NCBI GenBank assembly: GCA_903904685.1
Contig: CAIVDS010000105.1
Span: forward strand, 1 to 36,552
Source of the DNA: an uncultured Verrucomicrobiota bacterium
GTDB lineage: Bacteria > Verrucomicrobiota > Verrucomicrobiia > Opitutales > Opitutaceae
Length of the DNA: 36,552 bases
Direction of reading: 5' to 3'
Each line of letters opens with the position of its first letter. Positions within the stretch are counted from its first letter, which is position 1. Below are positions 1-8,192 of the stretch, piece after piece. The notes under the pieces were generated by a model. The model was not told where the DNA came from, did no database searches, and worked only from the letters and a program-made list of their open reading frames with translations. Both the position numbers and the translations under genes were made by a program.

Positions 1-425
<425 letters not shown>

Positions 426-453
426 TCAAATCGCGAAGACTGCCTCCTTCCAA

Positions 454-483
454 GGCGCTCCGGATTCCGGAGCGCCTTTTTTT
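454..483 (+). terminator. Rho-independent terminator of tsf
   Basis: A perfect GC-rich stem of 10 bp (454-463 pairing with 467-476, loop ATT) is followed directly by seven T residues (477-483). It begins 28 bases after the tsf stop codon. The A/T bases flanking the stem can extend the pairing further. Confidence 0.93.
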
Positions 484-569
484 CGGCAAATCCGGAGATA
501 CTGCGCGCCTCCGCCGAAAACGAGTTCGGCATTTGCACTGGAGGCCGCGGGCCGTCTTGTTTGTTCGTC

Positions 570-977
570 ATGCCAGTCACCCGCCGCCAGATCTTCATCC
601 GAGGCATCACCAACGGCTGTCCCAACTGCGGTGCGAAAAAACTTTTCAAGGACGGCACCCTGTTCGAGCTCAACGCCGAGTGCCCCGCCTGTGGCCTCAA
701 AATCGAACGCGACGAAGGCTTCTTCCTCGGCTCCATGTCGCTCAACTACGGCGTGACCGTGATCGTTTTTCTCCTTCCCGTGCTGGTGCTTTATCTCGCC
801 GGGGTGCTCTCGGACCTGACCGCCGCCATCCTGGCGGGCGTCGGGGCCGTCGGCGTGCCCGCCTTGTTTTACCGGTCATCCCGCAGTTGGTGGCTGATGA
901 GCTACTACCTTTTCCTGCCCCGGCATCTGCCGGCCAACTTGGGCGAACTTGCGAGAGGGGAGGACGAAAACATCTAG
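570..977 (+). CDS. DUF983 family zinc-ribbon membrane protein
   Basis: This 135-residue protein has two CxxC knuckles (CPNC at residues 17-20 and CPAC at 38-41) that should form a zinc ribbon. Two hydrophobic segments follow, roughly residues 59-80 and 83-103. That order, together with the GCPNCG...LF...CPxCGL pattern, is the DUF983 family, small inner-membrane proteins of unknown role, often near respiratory or envelope genes. The ATG at 570 (MPVTRRQ) was preferred to an in-frame TTG nine bases earlier. The gene stands alone between the tsf terminator and a tRNA, with a weaker hairpin just downstream. The family call is good; the function is unknown. Confidence 0.85.
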   Translation: MPVTRRQIFIRGITNGCPNCGAKKLFKDGTLFELNAECPACGLKIERDEGFFLGSMSLNYGVTVIVFLLPVLVLYLAGVLSDLTAAILAGVGAVGVPALFYRSSRSWWLMSYYLFLPRHLPANLGELARGEDENI

Positions 978-995
978 CCGGGAAACGCGGGCCGG

Positions 996-1023
996 AGCCG
1001 AAACAACTTTCGGCTTCCGTTTT
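996..1023 (+). terminator. Probable weak terminator after the DUF983 gene
   Basis: An 8-bp stem (996-1003 with 1008-1015, loop CAAC) rich in G/C at its base is followed within a few bases by a short T run (1020-1023). It lies about 20 bases past the stop codon and before the tRNA. The T tract is short, so the call is moderate. Confidence 0.5.
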
Positions 1024-1058
1024 GGTCGCGGCCTTCTACGTTTTCGCCTCCACGCGCC

Positions 1059-1146
1059 GGAGAGGTGGCAGAGTGGTCTAACGCGCCGCACTCGAAATGC
1101 GGTGAACCGCAAGGTTCCGGGGGTTCGAATCCCTCCCTCTCCGCCA
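1059..1146 (+). tRNA. tRNA-Ser (anticodon CGA)
   Basis: The sequence folds as a class II tRNA of 88 bases with an encoded CCA end. The acceptor stem is GGAGAGG (1059-1065) with CCTCTCC (1136-1142), then discriminator G1143 and CCA at 1144-1146. The anticodon stem is CCGCA/TGCGG (1086-1090 with 1098-1102) around the loop CTCGAAA, giving anticodon CGA at 1093-1095, which reads UCG serine codons. There is a long variable arm and the T loop GGTTCGAATCC. Just downstream, 1152-1167 is a perfect 16-bp palindrome without a T tract. Confidence 0.97.
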
Positions 1147-1285
1147 GTTTTGCGTTTGGCCAAACGCTGCCCCCGCCCGCTTCAGCTCGACGGACGATGA
1201 TTCAAAACCCCAACGCCCCCCGCCCAATGAGCCTCTTGCGGCCTGATTCCGGGCGACGTCGCCTCTCCAAAAACAATTTCATCCC

Positions 1286-2347
1286 ATGAACGGTCATCTT
1301 GCAAAATTCCAGTTCGGCATGCATTTCGGCTTTTTGGCCGGGCCAGGCTACTATTCCAGCCGGGAAGCGCGGGATCAGGTCGACCAAATGGCTTTGATCG
1401 GAGTGCGCTGGATTTGCCTGAACGTCGCGGTCCTGCAGGATCATTTCGCCAGCCTCCATATCTATCAGGATTTCCGCCTGAGCCCGGCGGATCATGAGGT
1501 CGTCGAGATCATCGCCTATATTCATAAAAAAGGCCTGTCCGTGTTCTTGAGGCCGGTGCTCGAACTCCAGGATGGAACGTGGCGCGGTCGCATTCGTTTT
1601 CCCGAAGAGAACGTCCAAGTCATTCCGGGACGCTCGCAGACTTTATGGTCCCAATGGTTCGACAGCCTGCGTCCGTGCCTTTGCCATTATGCGAAGCTCG
1701 CCCAGCAAACCGGCGCGGAACTCTTTTCCATCGGTTGCGAGATGGATGGGACGCTTTTCCAGCATGAGCAGTATCAACGCACCATCAAGGCCGTCCGCGA
1801 GGTTTATGCGGGCTTGGTGACCTATTGCGCCGATTGGCCGCCGATCGAAGCCGCGCGCACCTGGGTGGAACACGGGTTGACCGAAGGCGACGATTGGATT
1901 CAGCCCGCCTATGAACCTTGGTATAAGGACCTCGATTGCCTCTGCACCTCCTATTACACGACCGTGGCGGGCGAACCCGGCGCGAGCGTTGCGGACATGC
2001 AGGGCAAAATGGCAATCGACCGCGAGATTTTCCGGGCCCTGCACCAGCGGATCGGAAAACCCATCATTCTTGGAGAGGCCGGGTGCAGGTCGGTGCGCGG
2101 CGGCGCGATGCTCCCGTGGGCTTTCCAAAGGATCGACCGCTATGACCCGCAGGAGCAGGTCAACTATATGAAAGCCCTCTACTCCACGTTCAAAAACGAA
2201 CCGTGGTGCGCCGGAATCTATTGGTGGAAGTGGCAGGCGTTGGTGGATCGCCCGGAAAATTCCACCGATCCGGCGGGCGATACGGGCTTCAGTTTGTCGG
2301 GCAAACCCGGGCTAACAGAACTGCGGTCTATTTTTACGCAGCCCTAG
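1286..2347 (+). CDS. Glycoside hydrolase, GH113-like (beta-mannanase family fold)
   Basis: This 353-residue protein looks like a single TIM-barrel glycosidase of the GH113 type, a family known for beta-1,4-mannanase activity on mannan and mannooligosaccharides. Supporting motifs, in order, are a beta-alpha start (GVRWICLNV), the strand-4 segment SIGCEMDGT with candidate acid/base Glu152, the YYTT strand, the strand-7 segment IILGEAGCRS with candidate nucleophile Glu264, and a final aromatic strand GIYWWKWQ. No signal peptide is visible, so it is probably cytoplasmic and would act on imported oligosaccharides. The ATG at 1286 has no obvious Shine-Dalgarno sequence. It is monocistronic. A relative outside GH113 in the same clan is possible, and the substrate is inferred only from the family. 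Confidence 0.75.
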   Translation: MNGHLAKFQFGMHFGFLAGPGYYSSREARDQVDQMALIGVRWICLNVAVLQDHFASLHIYQDFRLSPADHEVVEIIAYIHKKGLSVFLRPVLELQDGTWRGRIRFPEENVQVIPGRSQTLWSQWFDSLRPCLCHYAKLAQQTGAELFSIGCEMDGTLFQHEQYQRTIKAVREVYAGLVTYCADWPPIEAARTWVEHGLTEGDDWIQPAYEPWYKDLDCLCTSYYTTVAGEPGASVADMQGKMAIDREIFRALHQRIGKPIILGEAGCRSVRGGAMLPWAFQRIDRYDPQEQVNYMKALYSTFKNEPWCAGIYWWKWQALVDRPENSTDPAGDTGFSLSGKPGLTELRSIFTQP

Positions 2348-2529
2348 ACGGTCGCCCCGAAGGAGTCGGCCTTGCTTGGGTTCGCGGGCGGGCTTGCGCA
2401 GGTCTCCGAGGGCATGACAGGGAGTGCGCGCCTGCGCAGTCATCGTTCTGTTTTTATCGGGACGGTCGGGGATTCATTCATGGATGCAACTCGCTCCGCC
2501 CCCCCCTTTGGATTGGCCCCTTTTGATTG

Positions 2530-2859
2530 TCACTGGTTCGGCTCTTTTTTTATGGGCTCGATCGGATGGCGATTTCCCACAGACTCGCCGCCGAAAACAA
2601 GGGACACCAAAACGCCAGTTTTCAATACCGGCTTAAAGCACCAAATCGATGCTGATCCGTTGCTCTCGGGCTTTACGTCGATTTCCAGCGATCCGGCGCC
2701 AGTCCATCGATAGCCAGGAAAACTATAGCCGGAATACACCACGTAATCATCGTTTCGCCAAACGCCACAACGCCAGATGTGGTCGCCCTGCTTACGATCG
2801 GCGGGCGTAATGATCGGTCGAAGGACGGCACCGAAGAACCCAAACGGGCTTTTTTCCAT
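2530..2859 (-). CDS. Orphan hypothetical protein (109 aa), uncertain
   Basis: I do not recognise this ORF. It is the only plausible gene in the 600-base stretch between the GH113-like gene and the 94-aa gene. Its composition is protein-like, rich in Trp, Tyr and Gly (WRCGVWRNDDYVVYSG, YSFPGYRWTG), and does not look like a shadow of another frame. The ATG is preceded by an in-frame stop five codons upstream, so the ORF is complete. No signal peptide or membrane helix is seen and there is no convincing ribosome binding site. Local G+C is lower than in the neighbouring genes, which fits either a recently acquired gene or a decaying one. Bases 2348-2529 and 2860-2943 show nothing further. Confidence 0.35.
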   Translation of the reverse strand: MEKSPFGFFGAVLRPIITPADRKQGDHIWRCGVWRNDDYVVYSGYSFPGYRWTGAGSLEIDVKPESNGSASIWCFKPVLKTGVLVSLVFGGESVGNRHPIEPIKKEPNQ

Positions 2860-2943
2860 CCCGGCGACGGTTTAATCGCAGGCGCATCCTTCAGGCGGGC
2901 GCACCTTGCCCGTGTCGGCGCAGGTCCGGGGGCGTGGCATCTG

Positions 2944-3228
2944 TCAGCGGGGGGCGGGCGGAGTGGCGAGGGTTTGCCGAAGCATGAGCTTGGTCACGGC
3001 GACGCGGGGGCGGGTGAATTTCCAGAGACGCGCGCCGGTGGCGTCAAAGACGGCGACGGCGGTTTCAACGAGCGGACAACCGGCGTCGGCGCAGGCGATC
3101 TCGCCGACGGTGACGACGGCGTCATCGGGAAGGCGGAGGATTTCGCGCGTCCAGCGTTTGATCGCGGCGGTGTGCTCGGGATTGATGGCGGGCGGCGCTT
3201 CGCCGGCGACGGGGATGAAGCGGTGCAT
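2944..3228 (-). CDS. Small conserved protein (94 aa) next to WD40/CobW genes
   Basis: The product starts MHRFIPVAGEAPPAI and contains a central motif VGEIACADAGCPLVET, in which two cysteines five residues apart precede a conserved-looking P-V-E-T. I recall similar short proteins beside COG0523 GTPase and WD40 genes in other bacteria, but I cannot name the family with certainty. The Cys pair and the neighbourhood suggest a metal-related role, which is inference. The gene begins nine bases after the WD40 stop codon on the same strand, so the two are almost certainly co-transcribed. No signal peptide is visible, so it is likely cytoplasmic. Confidence 0.72.
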   Translation of the reverse strand: MHRFIPVAGEAPPAINPEHTAAIKRWTREILRLPDDAVVTVGEIACADAGCPLVETAVAVFDATGARLWKFTRPRVAVTKLMLRQTLATPPAPR

Positions 3229-3237
3229 GACGGCGAA

Positions 3238-4239
3238 TCACCCCTCGCACTTGAGAACGTAAACGACGCCTTTTTCGCTGCCGACGGCGAGAAGGCTGTC
3301 GTCGGGAGACCAGGCGAGCTTCGTCGCGGGGACGGGCATCTTTACGGTGGCGCGGAGAGGCTTGGGGCGCTCGGGACTCCAGATCCGGACCACGCCGTCG
3401 GCGCTGGCGGTGGCGAGGAGGCCGTGCGCGTTTTGGAAGGCGACGGCGCAGACCTTGGCGTCGTGCTGGAGCATGACGGGTTCGCGGCCTTCGGGGCCGG
3501 CGCCGGTGCAGTCCCATAGGCAGGCGTCCTTGCCGCCGCCGGTGGCGAGCCAGTGCGAATCGCGGTCGAAGGAGAGCTCCTTCACCTTGCCCTCGTAGCC
3601 GCTCATTTGAAATTCATCGGTGGATTCGGGGAGCCAGAGGTGGACGCTCGGGTCCTGGTTGCCGGAGACGAGCCAGCGGTTGTCGGGCGACCAGACGAGG
3701 GCGTGGATGCCGTTGGCGTAGGCGAACTCCTTTTGCGCGATAAAGTCGTCGGCATCCCACAGGCACACGCCGCCGAAATAGGCCGAGGCGAGGCAGCCGC
3801 CGGCTGGTTGCCACGCGATGGCGCTGATGGTTTTCGGCGCGGGATTGAAGGCGTGGCGGGTGGAGCCGTCGGCGTTGAGAAACGCGAGGTGGCGGCCGGC
3901 GGCGGCGGCGAGTTTGGCGCCGTCGGGAGACCATGCGAGGTGTTCGATCCACGCGCCGCCGACTTCAGCGGAGGCGGTGTGTTGGGCGGAGGCGGCGTCC
4001 CAGAGTTTGACCTTGGCGTCTTGCCCGCCGGTGGCGAGGAGGGGTTGCGACGGATGCCATGCGAGGCAGTTGGCGCCGTCGTCGTGGCCGGGGAGGTCAA
4101 CGCGCGCGCCGTCGGCGGAGGCGAAGAGAGAGACGGGGCCGGAGGACGCGGCGGCGGCGAGGCGCGCGCCGTCAGCCGACCAGCCGAGGTCGATCACGTA
4201 GTCGTCGAGCGAGGCGGCCCAGTACTTGGTGAGTTGCAT
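3238..4239 (-). CDS. WD40 repeat beta-propeller protein
   Basis: This 333-residue protein consists of about seven WD40-type blades, recognisable by recurring segments such as LAWHPSQPLLATGGQDAKV, VKLWDAAS, LVWSPDNRWLVSG, VHLW, VRIWSPERPK and LAWSPDDSLLAVG. It should fold as one beta-propeller acting as a protein-interaction platform. No signal peptide or membrane segment is visible, so it is probably cytoplasmic. It is followed nine bases later by the 94-aa Cys-motif gene. A COG0523 (CobW-like) GTPase gene lies further upstream on the same strand, an association I recall from zinc-responsive loci. Here the pair is separated by a leucine-rich-repeat gene on the other strand. The link to metal homeostasis is inferred from context only, and no Zur-type operator was recognised. 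Confidence 0.9.
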   Translation of the reverse strand: MQLTKYWAASLDDYVIDLGWSADGARLAAAASSGPVSLFASADGARVDLPGHDDGANCLAWHPSQPLLATGGQDAKVKLWDAASAQHTASAEVGGAWIEHLAWSPDGAKLAAAAGRHLAFLNADGSTRHAFNPAPKTISAIAWQPAGGCLASAYFGGVCLWDADDFIAQKEFAYANGIHALVWSPDNRWLVSGNQDPSVHLWLPESTDEFQMSGYEGKVKELSFDRDSHWLATGGGKDACLWDCTGAGPEGREPVMLQHDAKVCAVAFQNAHGLLATASADGVVRIWSPERPKPLRATVKMPVPATKLAWSPDDSLLAVGSEKGVVYVLKCEG

Positions 4240-4370
4240 GGATATAAAATGGCGATGGCAGCGTGGCGGATAGGCAAGGCTGAAGCGTCGGAAAACGAGG
4301 GCGGGAAATCCGCGCCGGGAAGAATAACACTTGTCGTTTGCGCGGGGTATGCGTTTGGCTGCAAACCGGT

Positions 4371-6200
4371 ATGAGTCCTGCCGAAACCTTTCGCGACTGG
4401 GCGCTCGCCCCGGAGCGCACCAACGACGAGCTCTACACCATCGAGCTGCTGGTCGATAGCGCCTGGGAGACGTGGTGCTACCGGCACCAGCGGCACGAGC
4501 CGATGGATTTGGATGTGCAGATAGCCCGCGCCAAGCGTCGCATGCTCAACCCGGCCTATCGCGCGCTCATCTCCCGCGAGAAGCTCGACGCCCTCGTGGA
4601 GGTGTGGGCCGATTTCCGCAGGTTCAGCTTCTCGTTCTCCCATGACCGCCCGGTGGGCGAAGTGGAGACCCTGCGGTTTTTCCCGCAGCTCACCGACGTC
4701 GACATCATGGGCAACTTTACCCGTATCGACGCCTTGGCCGGGTTGCGCGGGCTGAAGAATCTTTCGATCAACAGCGAGACTCTGGCGGACATCGGCGCGC
4801 TGGCCGGCCTGCCAGCCCTGGAGAGACTGCGGCTCAGATTGCACACGCCTTGGCCCGAGATATCCGCCTTGGCCACGCTTCCGGCGCTGCGGCATCTTCA
4901 CTATTACGGCAATCTGCTGGCCTTGCGCGATGTCCCGATGCTGCCGGCGGTGGTGGAGGCGGAGTTTAACACCGACTTTCACTGGAAGACTCCCCTGCGG
5001 GACCTGCGCGAGCTTCCCGCCATGCCGGCGGTGCGGCAGCTGCGCGTGGAGAGCGTGGCGACCTTGGCGGGCGTGGAGCGTTTCCCCGCTCTCAATCTCC
5101 AACTGCAAGGACCATTCACCAACTTGTCCCCGCTCGCCGCGCAAACATCCGTGACGTGGCTGCGCCTGCAGGGGAAGGAGTTCATGGACCTGCGTCCGCT
5201 GGCGCTCATGCCGGCGTTGCGCGAGCTGCGCTTGGAACGGGAACTGCCGCTCGATCTGTCCCCTTTGGCCGACGCCCTCCGGCTGCGCCAAGTGTGGGTG
5301 GAGGGGTGTGACATCGTTGCCACCGAGCTGGCGTCGATCAACGCCCTGCTCCCGCCTTGGTCGGATGATTTCCTGCTGCCCGAGCCGCGTCCGCTCGCGC
5401 CGGTGCGCTTCATCGCGGTGGACCGCGACCGTGAGGACACTAAGCAGGCCGCGCCCGAGCCGCCCGATCCCCGGCCGGCCTTTTACGGGGACGACCTGGC
5501 TTACGCTGCCGCCGAGGATCGTTGGTTTAATGCGGAGTTGCGCCGCCGTCTCGATGCGTTGCTGGGGCGTGGTTGGCGCGGACGGAAAGACAAATCGAAC
5601 TATTGGCCGGGTCACAACCGTCCGGGCAACGTCCAAGTCCACCTGAACCGTTTTGAGGACACGCTCAGGCTCAGGGAGGTGGTGCAGACCTTGCGCGAGC
5701 TGATGGCCGCCGCGCGTTTTCCATGGGACATGCTACTCATCATCGAGCCCCATGGAAACCTTGATGATGACATGGATGAGATCGCCGCCCGCGACGATGA
5801 CGACGAGGATGAGGCGGCCGCCGCCGAGCGTGACCGGCAGGAGCGGCTGGAATACAGGCAATACGCACGGGAGCGGCGTGCCTTTCTGGAGCGTCAACAC
5901 CGGCTCAGGCTTCAGCAGGAGCAGGGGCTCCCCATCGATCCCAACGACTTTTCCGCACCGCCCGGGCCCGAAGCGGACGACGAGACCGAAGAGGAGGAGG
6001 GCGGCGCGGTGCTCGACCTGGATGACGATGAAGGCGCCGACAGCCTCGGCTCCCAGTTCCACCTGTATGCCAGCCTGAGCGAACAGGTGCTGTCCGTTTG
6101 GCTCCATGACACCCAGCTTGCCGCCGATTACTACGGGCAAACGCCGGAAAACTGGCACGAACTCCCCGAGCCGCCCGAGCAACGGCCCCGCCCTTGGTGA
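4371..6200 (+). CDS. Leucine-rich-repeat protein with acidic C-terminal region
   Basis: The product is 609 residues. After about 100 non-repetitive residues comes a run of internalin-like leucine-rich repeats of roughly 20-24 residues (about 101-330), seen in phrases such as IDALAGLRGLKNLSI, IGALAGLPALERLRL and LRPLALMPALRELRL. A globular-looking segment follows (about 375-460, with RRLDALLGRGWRGRKD), then a charged stretch of Asp/Glu clusters (465-482, 535-555) flanking a probable helix (485-515). It ends in a Pro/Glu-rich tail. There is no signal peptide, so a cytoplasmic protein-binding role is likely; the partner is unknown. ATG 4371 was chosen over an in-frame TTG at 4338. The gene runs opposite to its neighbours and ends 27 bases from the cobW stop codon. 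Confidence 0.8.
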   Translation: MSPAETFRDWALAPERTNDELYTIELLVDSAWETWCYRHQRHEPMDLDVQIARAKRRMLNPAYRALISREKLDALVEVWADFRRFSFSFSHDRPVGEVETLRFFPQLTDVDIMGNFTRIDALAGLRGLKNLSINSETLADIGALAGLPALERLRLRLHTPWPEISALATLPALRHLHYYGNLLALRDVPMLPAVVEAEFNTDFHWKTPLRDLRELPAMPAVRQLRVESVATLAGVERFPALNLQLQGPFTNLSPLAAQTSVTWLRLQGKEFMDLRPLALMPALRELRLERELPLDLSPLADALRLRQVWVEGCDIVATELASINALLPPWSDDFLLPEPRPLAPVRFIAVDRDREDTKQAAPEPPDPRPAFYGDDLAYAAAEDRWFNAELRRRLDALLGRGWRGRKDKSNYWPGHNRPGNVQVHLNRFEDTLRLREVVQTLRELMAAARFPWDMLLIIEPHGNLDDDMDEIAARDDDDEDEAAAAERDRQERLEYRQYARERRAFLERQHRLRLQQEQGLPIDPNDFSAPPGPEADDETEEEEGGAVLDLDDDEGADSLGSQFHLYASLSEQVLSVWLHDTQLAADYYGQTPENWHELPEPPEQRPRPW

Positions 6201-6227
6201 CTACCCCGTTCCCACGCCGCAGACCTA

Positions 6228-7631
6228 TTAAGCAAGGCAGGCTTTGAAGCCTTCGTTGAGGGCGGTGCGGTCGAGATTTTTGCCGATGAAGACGAGGGTG
6301 TTGGTGCGCGGAGACGCGCCCCACGGTTTGTCGAACTTGGCGTCGAAGAGCATGTGCACACCTTGGAAGACGAGGCGGTTGGGCGAGCCTTTCACGGAGA
6401 GAACGCCTTTCATGCGGTAGATGTCGCCACCCTTGGTTTTGAGGAGCTGGCCGATCCAGTCGTTGAGGCGCTTGCCATCGAGGTCGCCGTGGGTGCTGAT
6501 GCCGACGCTTGAGACGTCGTCGGCGTGCGAGTGGCTGTGGGGGTAGTCTTCCTGCCAGGTGGGGCGGACGTTATCCTCGGAGCCGTCGGGATAAATGTGG
6601 AGCGGTTCCTCGCCGCAGCCTTCAAAGACGAGGTAGAGGCCGGGTTCGTCGATCTTGAGCGGGTAGTGGCCGTGACCGTCGTCGAGGAGAAGACGATGGA
6701 GCGTGCCTCCGGGTATAAACGTATCGCCGGCCTTGAGGCGCGTTTCCCAGTCGGCGAAGACGTGCACGGCGGCTTCGCGGGCGGCGGCGATGTCTTTTTC
6801 GTCGAGGGATTTTACGCGCATGATGACGACGTCGAGTTCGTTCTCGTTGCTGTTGTGATGATGGTGTTCGTGATCATGACCTTCGTGTGCGTGGTCGTGG
6901 TCGCAGTGGCCGATGGCGAGGTCGAGGGTGCCGGCGGGGAGCTGGTAGGCGCCGGCCCATTCGAAGGGGTAGTCGGGCTTGAGGAACTCGGGGTCGAGGT
7001 CGGTGGCGCGGGAGAGGTTGAAGCCGCCGACGTTCAGGACGTGCTTGAGGTCGAGGGCGGCGTTTTGCGTGCGGTGGATCTTGGCGGCGCCGTTCATCTT
7101 GTGGATGCGGGCTTCCAGCGCGTTGAGTTCGGCGGAGGTGACGAGATCGGTCTTGTTGAGGATGATGACGTCGGCGAAACCAATTTGTTTTTTCACCTCG
7201 GGGGAGGTGTCGATGTGGAGGAGGACGTGCTTGGCGTCCACCAGGGTGACGATGCTGTCGAGGCGGAAGCGGGTGCGCATCTCGTCGTCGGTAAAAAACG
7301 TCTGCGCGACGGGGCCGGGGTCGGCGAGGCCGGTGGTCTCGATGAGGATGCCGTCAAGCTTGTCCTTGCGCTTCATGAGGCGGCCGAGGACGCGGATGAG
7401 GTCGCCGCGCACGGTGCAGCAGATGCAGCCGTTGTTCATCTCGAAGAGTTCCTCGTTGGAGGAGATGACGAGTTGGTTGTCCACGCCGACTTCGCCGAAC
7501 TCGTTTTCGATGACGGCGATCTTTTTGCCATGCTGTTCGGTGAGGATGCGGTTGAGCAGCGTGGTCTTGCCGGCGCCGAGGAAGCCGGTGAGGACGGTGA
7601 CGGGAATGGGGGCGGGCTTGGTTTCGGACAT
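6228..7631 (-). CDS. COG0523 / CobW-family GTPase, putative metallochaperone
   Basis: This 467-residue G3E-family P-loop GTPase has the Walker A motif [11 protein letters not shown] (residues 16-26), the family's metal-binding CICC motif (69-72, in [11 protein letters not shown]), and the guanine-specificity motif NKTD (159-162). A His/Asp/Glu-rich stretch of the [15 protein letters not shown] type (242-259) is typical of zinc-handling members, and the C-terminal CobW domain follows (about 275-467). These proteins load or deliver metal ions in the cytoplasm; zinc is the most likely metal, though cobalt and iron members exist. The start is the ATG before SETKPAP. A much longer in-frame extension would overlap the sufE gene and is rejected. 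The gene lies 29 bases downstream of that sufE, so the two are probably co-transcribed. Confidence 0.93.
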   Translation of the reverse strand: MSETKPAPIPVTVLTGFLGAGKTTLLNRILTEQHGKKIAVIENEFGEVGVDNQLVISSNEELFEMNNGCICCTVRGDLIRVLGRLMKRKDKLDGILIETTGLADPGPVAQTFFTDDEMRTRFRLDSIVTLVDAKHVLLHIDTSPEVKKQIGFADVIILNKTDLVTSAELNALEARIHKMNGAAKIHRTQNAALDLKHVLNVGGFNLSRATDLDPEFLKPDYPFEWAGAYQLPAGTLDLAIGHCDHDHAHEGHDHEHHHHNSNENELDVVIMRVKSLDEKDIAAAREAAVHVFADWETRLKAGDTFIPGGTLHRLLLDDGHGHYPLKIDEPGLYLVFEGCGEEPLHIYPDGSEDNVRPTWQEDYPHSHSHADDVSSVGISTHGDLDGKRLNDWIGQLLKTKGGDIYRMKGVLSVKGSPNRLVFQGVHMLFDAKFDKPWGASPRTNTLVFIGKNLDRTALNEGFKACLA

Positions 7632-7660
7632 GGGAGAAGGATGAAGGAAGACGGGGTGAA

Positions 7661-8086
7661 TTAAGTAGGCGAGAGGCGTGCGGCCTCGGCGTGGGCGAGG
7701 ATGCGTTTGACGAAGTGGGCGAGGCCGTTGGATCGATTGTTCGAAAGAACCTGGGGGAGTCCGGCATCGCGGATGAAGCCGTCCCCGACGGCGAGAATTT
7801 CTTCGGGAGTGCCGCCGCTGTAAACCTCTGCGAGGGCGGCGGCCACGCCCTTGGGAATGGCGGCGGCGGCATCGGTGCGGAACCAGAGCCGGCCGTCGCG
7901 TTGTTCGGGTGCGAGCCAGAGTTCGGAAATGCACCCCTCGATGCGAAAGGCGTCGGTGCGATAGGCGGGCGCGATAGCCGGGGCGCGGCGACCCTTGGCG
8001 AGCAGCCAGGTGAGGCGTTCGGTAGGATCGTCGATGAGGGTCATCGTTTCGACGAGGGCGCGGCTGCGTGCGAGGACATCGGACAT
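7661..8086 (-). CDS. sufE: SufE-family cysteine desulfuration protein (copy 1)
   Basis: SufE accepts persulfide sulfur from a cysteine desulfurase (SufS) and stimulates it during Fe-S cluster assembly in the cytoplasm. The 141-residue product shows the family signature: [15 protein letters not shown] near the N-terminus, the persulfide-accepting cysteine in [11 protein letters not shown], and a C-terminal helix with [18 protein letters not shown]. The ATG at 8086 (MSDVLARS) was chosen because a terminator hairpin for the upstream pyk sits at 8140-8172, inside any longer version. A start at 8107 would also be possible. The gene is followed by the CobW GTPase at 29 bases. A second, divergent SufE is encoded at 34599-35000. 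No SufS gene is in the window. Confidence 0.88.
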   Translation of the reverse strand: MSDVLARSRALVETMTLIDDPTERLTWLLAKGRRAPAIAPAYRTDAFRIEGCISELWLAPEQRDGRLWFRTDAAAAIPKGVAAALAEVYSGGTPEEILAVGDGFIRDAGLPQVLSNNRSNGLAHFVKRILAHAEAARLSPT

Positions 8087-8139
8087 AGAGCGGTCAACGT
8101 AGCGCATGAAACGGACCGCGCAAGCCGCCGGAGAAACAT

Positions 8140-8172
8140 AAAAAGGCGCGCTCCCCGCGGCGGGAATGCGCC
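8140..8172 (-). terminator. Terminator of pyk
   Basis: Read on the minus strand, a GC-rich hairpin (ggcgc at 8145-8149 with gcgcc at 8168-8172, continuing with 8152-8155 against 8162-8165) is followed by five U residues (8140-8144). It lies about 20 bases past the pyk stop codon and upstream of the sufE start. Confidence 0.7.
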
Positions 8173-8192
8173 AGAATGAAAAGCAAGGCGGG

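Noticed and set aside
1152-1167. 16-bp palindrome GCGTTTGGCCAAACGC after the tRNA as a terminator
   Set aside because: There is no T tract after it, so it cannot be called a terminator; it may be chance or a processing hairpin.
4240-4370. Search for a Zur operator or riboswitch before WD40, cobW or the LRR gene
   Set aside because: No palindromic Zur-like site and no riboswitch core was recognisable in this gap or before cobW.
4194-5642. A 482-codon open frame on the minus strand under the LRR gene
   Set aside because: It is a shadow of the LRR gene: composition is Arg/Gln/His-heavy, with no domain, and the plus frame gives clear repeats.
6525-7664. A 379-codon plus-strand frame opposite cobW, Val/Glu/Asp-rich
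   Set aside because: It is the antisense of a well-supported CobW GTPase; the sequence is a Val-Gly-Glu-Asp mixture typical of such shadows.
7632-7934. N-terminal extension of the CobW frame (about 100 residues upstream)
   Set aside because: The extension overlaps sufE copy 1 and is Arg-rich shadow sequence; the ATG before SETKPAP fits the family's start.
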